Assembly (NCBI RefSeq): GCF_003086295.3
Contig: NC_092041.1
Span: forward strand, 97,241,827 to 97,305,826
DNA: 64,000 nucleotides
From: Arachis hypogaea
Taxonomy: Eukaryota > Streptophyta > Magnoliopsida > Fabales > Fabaceae
Direction of reading: 5' to 3'
This document shows, piece by piece, positions 61,111 to 64,000 of this stretch. Under the pieces are notes generated by a model. That model saw only the letters and a program-made list of their open reading frames with translations. It searched no databases and was not told the DNA's origin. Within the stretch, counting starts at the first letter, position 1. Every line of letters starts with the position of its first letter. The translations under genes were made by a program, and so were the position numbers.

Positions 61111-64000
61111 ATGGTCCTATGTTACACTTGCGGTACATAGCCGGTCCCAAGCCCGGATAAAGGAGGAGGGTTGTGTTAGGTCTTCGGCAACCAACGTAAA
61201 AATATAGCCGAACCCCCATGACATGAATCAAAGACATTATTGCGCTAAAGCTAGGTCGTTACCCGGAAGTAACGCGCCGTATGGCTCGAGTACGGTGTCA
61301 AAGCAAGAGCCGCTGCATCGGTGCCCGGATGTAGTGTTAAATGAGCAAGGGTTCTCGCGTTTTCGTGAACGGACGAGGGTAAATAAGCTAGTTCACAAAG
61401 GAAAAGGTAAAGGTCGAAGTGACAAAAGGTTGAGATTTGGGACATGGAACATAGGCACTCTAACAGGAAAGTCCATGGAGGTGGTGGATACCATGACAAG
61501 GAGGAAGATTAACATTATGTGCCTACAAGAAACGAAATGGGTTGGTGCAAAGGCTAGGGAGTTGGATTCTTCTGGTTTCAAACTTTGGTATACAGGAAAG
61601 GTGAAGAATAGGAATGGAGTTGGAATAATTGTGGATAAGCAGTGGAAGAAGGACGTAGTTGATGTCAAGAGGGTGGGAGATCGGATCATCTCTATCAAAC
61701 TTGTGGTGGAGGGAGGTGCTTTTCATGTGATTAGCGCCTATGCACCGCAAGTGGGTTCGGACGAACAACACAAGATAAGGTTTTGGGAGGATCTAGAGAG
61801 TTTAGTTCAAGGCATATCTTTGGGAGATAAGATTTTCTTAGGAGGAGATTTAAATGGCCATGTTGGGAGAGAAGTGACTGGATATGGGAGTATTCACGGA
61901 GGCCATGGTTTCGGGGTGATCAATGCCGAGGGTAAAACTATTTTGGACTTTTCCTCAACTTTTGATCTTCTCATCGCAAATACATGTTTTAAAAAGAGAG
62001 ACGAACATCTTATAACCTATAAGAGTGGCATGACAAGCTCTCAAATCGACTTCTTCTTGTTGAGGAGAGTCGACCGGAAATTTTGCATTAACTGTAAAAT
62101 TATCCCGGGAGAGAGTTTGACAACACAACATAGGGTGCTCGTCATGGATTTTCGCGTTGAGCAAAAGTTGAGGAAAAGACATCATACGAAGAACCCAAGG
62201 ACGAGGTGGTGGCGGATGAAAGGTGAGGAACAAAGAAGCTTCCTAAGACGGGTAGGAGAAGAGGCAAGGTGGGATGGGAATGGAAGTGCGGAAGAGATGT
62301 GGAGGGAGATGGCAGAAGTTATTAGAAGAACAGCAAAAGAAAGTTTTGGTGAATCTAAAGGAATAGGACCAAGAGACAAGGAGTCCTGGTGGTGGAATGC
62401 GAGTATACAAGAAAAGATAAAGATAAAAAGAGAATGCTTTAAAGAGTGGTCTTTATGCCGCAATGCAGATAACTGGGAAAAATATAAGGCGGCTAAGAAA
62501 GAGACAAAAGTGGCTGTAAGTGAAGCAAGAACAAGAGCATATGAGGGTCTCTACCAGTCTTTGGACACGAAAGAAGGAGAAAAAGGTATATATAGAATTG
62601 CAAAGAGCCGGGAAAGAAGAACGAGAGATTTGGATCAGGTTAAGTGCATAAAGGATAAGGATGGAGAGGTGTTGGCTCAAGAGGAGAAGATTAATGAAAG
62701 GTGGAAGAGCTACTTCTACGAGTTATTTAATGAGGGACAGAAGACTCTTCCGAGCCTTGGTCGATTATGCACAAGGGAAGAAGATCAAAACTTTGACTAC
62801 TATCGAAGGATTCGAGACTTCGAGGTAAAAGAGGCTCTAAAGCAGATGAAAAATGGCAGGGCAGTAGGACCTGATAATATCCCGATTGAGGTTTGGAAGG
62901 GTCTTGGAGGAAAAGGCATCAACTGGTTAACCAAGCTTTTTAATGAGATTTTAAGGTCAAAGAAGATGCCTGATGAGTGGAGAAAGAGCACCTTGGTACC
63001 TATCTACAAGAATAAGGGGGATATACAAAGTTGCGGAAATTATAGAGGGATTAAGCTTATGAGTCATACTATGAAGTTATGGGAAAGGGTGATAGAATGG
63101 AGGTTGAGAAAAGAGACACAAGTAACAGAGAACCAATTTGGATTTATGCCAGGCAGATCTACCACTGAAGCGATATACCTATTAAGAAGGATGATGGAGA
63201 GGTATCGTAGTAATAAAAGGGATCTACACATGGTGTTTATTGATTTGGAAAAAGCGTATGATAGGGTACCAAGGGAGGTCTTATGGAAGGTTTTAGAAAA
63301 GAGGAGAGTAAGGATCGCATATATTCGGGCAATTAAAGACATGTATGATGGGGCCACAACTAGTGTGAAGACTCAAGGTGGTGTGACAGAGGAATTCCCT
63401 ATTGGTATAGGATTACACCAGGGATCATCCTTAAGTCCATACCTTTTCACATTAGTCTTGGAAGTACTCACAGAGCACATCCAAGAGCCTGTGCCATGGT
63501 GCATGCTTTTTGCCGATGATATCGTCCTTATGGGAGAGTCAAGGGAAGACCTAAATAAGAAGTTGGAGTTATGGAGAGAAGCTCTAGAAGTGTATGGTCT
63601 GTGCATAAGCCGTAGCAAGACGGAATATATGGAATGTAAGTTCAGTCTGAGAAGGGAAAACTCCAATATAGAGGTGAAAATTGGAGAGAACACCTTACGA
63701 AAAGTTAAAAGTTTTAAGTATCTTGGGTGCATCATACAGGATAATGGAGAGATTGAACATGATGTAAATCATAGGATCCAAGCAGGTTGGTCAAAATGGC
63801 GGAGTGCATCTGGTTTTATATGCGACAAAAAAGTTCCTTTAAAACTTAAAGGTAAATTCTATCGCACCGCTATAAGACCGGCTATGCTGTATGGTACGGA
63901 GTGTTGGGCGGCTAAAGGAGAGCACGAACATAAGCTGAGTGTGGCAGAGATGAAGATGTTGAGATGGATGAGTGGTCACACGCGATTGGATAAAATAAGG
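61111..64000 (+). mobile_element. RTE-clade LINE, runs off the right edge
   Basis: The leader from about 61111 (ggtcctatgttacacttgcgg) through gccggtcccaagcccggata is the conserved 5' region of plant RTE elements. The coding region follows at 61223. The left boundary is where TTA-rich DNA gives way to this leader. The 3' end and target duplication are outside the window. Confidence 0.8.
61223..64000 (+). CDS. RTE LINE protein: AP endonuclease and reverse transcriptase, 3' end outside
   Basis: From ATG 61223, 926 codons are open to base 64000 with no stop or shift; I checked the frame line by line. An N-terminal stretch ([19 protein letters not shown]) precedes the APE-type endonuclease: TWNIGTL at 74-80, QETKW with Glu103, GGDLNGHVG with Asp209 and Asn211, SSQIDFFLL with Asp276 and TTQHRV with His303. 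RT motifs follow: [35 protein letters not shown] (Asp674), [10 protein letters not shown] and the catalytic FADD at 763-766, then KSFKYLGC. This protein nicks DNA and copies the element RNA onto the target. All catalytic residues seen are intact, so the copy may have been active recently. The missing C-terminus prevents a final judgement. Confidence 0.92.
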   Translation, partial: MNQRHYCAKARSLPGSNAPYGSSTVSKQEPLHRCPDVVLNEQGFSRFRERTRVNKLVHKGKGKGRSDKRLRFGTWNIGTLTGKSMEVVDTMTRRKINIMCLQETKWVGAKARELDSSGFKLWYTGKVKNRNGVGIIVDKQWKKDVVDVKRVGDRIISIKLVVEGGAFHVISAYAPQVGSDEQHKIRFWEDLESLVQGISLGDKIFLGGDLNGHVGREVTGYGSIHGGHGFGVINAEGKTILDFSSTFDLLIANTCFKKRDEHLITYKSGMTSSQIDFFLLRRVDRKFCINCKIIPGESLTTQHRVLVMDFRVEQKLRKRHHTKNPRTRWWRMKGEEQRSFLRRVGEEARWDGNGSAEEMWREMAEVIRRTAKESFGESKGIGPRDKESWWWNASIQEKIKIKRECFKEWSLCRNADNWEKYKAAKKETKVAVSEARTRAYEGLYQSLDTKEGEKGIYRIAKSRERRTRDLDQVKCIKDKDGEVLAQEEKINERWKSYFYELFNEGQKTLPSLGRLCTREEDQNFDYYRRIRDFEVKEALKQMKNGRAVGPDNIPIEVWKGLGGKGINWLTKLFNEILRSKKMPDEWRKSTLVPIYKNKGDIQSCGNYRGIKLMSHTMKLWERVIEWRLRKETQVTENQFGFMPGRSTTEAIYLLRRMMERYRSNKRDLHMVFIDLEKAYDRVPREVLWKVLEKRRVRIAYIRAIKDMYDGATTSVKTQGGVTEEFPIGIGLHQGSSLSPYLFTLVLEVLTEHIQEPVPWCMLFADDIVLMGESREDLNKKLELWREALEVYGLCISRSKTEYMECKFSLRRENSNIEVKIGENTLRKVKSFKYLGCIIQDNGEIEHDVNHRIQAGWSKWRSASGFICDKKVPLKLKGKFYRTAIRPAMLYGTECWAAKGEHEHKLSVAEMKMLRWMSGHTRLDKIR

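Noticed and set aside
61393..63735. Minus-strand ORFs of 82-120 residues
   Set aside because: They overlap the open RTE frame on the plus strand and have no recognisable domain.

Overview
This is a eukaryotic nuclear window from a dicot plant, most likely a legume. It is AT-rich, has spliced genes with GT-AG introns, long TA and TTA microsatellites, and dense nested transposons. The two XTH genes resemble the legume BRU1-type xyloglucan endotransglucosylases and several repeats look like legume families. Arachis (peanut) is my best guess at genus, but that is inference. No prokaryotic or CRISPR features are present.

Only three host genes are convincing. GAPA (15748-17994, +, five exons) encodes the chloroplast Calvin-cycle glyceraldehyde-3-phosphate dehydrogenase A subunit. 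Two tandem, same-strand (-) XTH genes (34630-37625 and 43440-46320) each have four exons with identical intron phases. They encode secreted GH16 cell-wall enzymes.

Transposons fill most of the rest. From left to right: the gag start and LTR remnant of a Ty3/gypsy element (1-560); a Mutator-like foldback element (1641-3115); a complete but decayed Tat-lineage Ty3/gypsy element (3660-12963, TSD ATTAT) that carries a three-exon gene antisense to gag-pol; a second foldback MULE (13233-14746); GAPA; a LINE RT pseudogene split by a third foldback MULE (21573-22969); a LINE ORF1 pseudogene split by a hAT MITE (24601-25027); a hAT element (26966-27618); a 5'-truncated LINE on the minus strand (28115-32131); and the XTH pair, with an LTR-gag gypsy remnant (38818-40790) between its members.

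After the XTH pair come a 2.6-kb solo LTR (50234-52829, TSD ATATT), a MULE with a hAT MITE nested in it (52927-54601), a CACTA derivative (55925-56549), a MULE with a broken MURA-like gene (57093-59017), two more hAT MITEs, the left end of another MULE carrying the first codons of a plant-mobile-domain-like gene, and an RTE-type LINE. The RTE coding region is open from 61223 to the window edge.

Target-site duplications were read by eye for most elements: 9 bp for MULEs, 8 bp for hATs, 5 bp for LTR elements, 3 bp for CACTA. They set the element boundaries. The features most worth a second look are the antisense spliced gene in the Tat element, the arrays of short hairpins plus TATA boxes in two MULE terminal inverted repeats, the high-identity tract between the XTH paralogues, and a near-perfect 28-bp-arm hairpin at 49005-49068.
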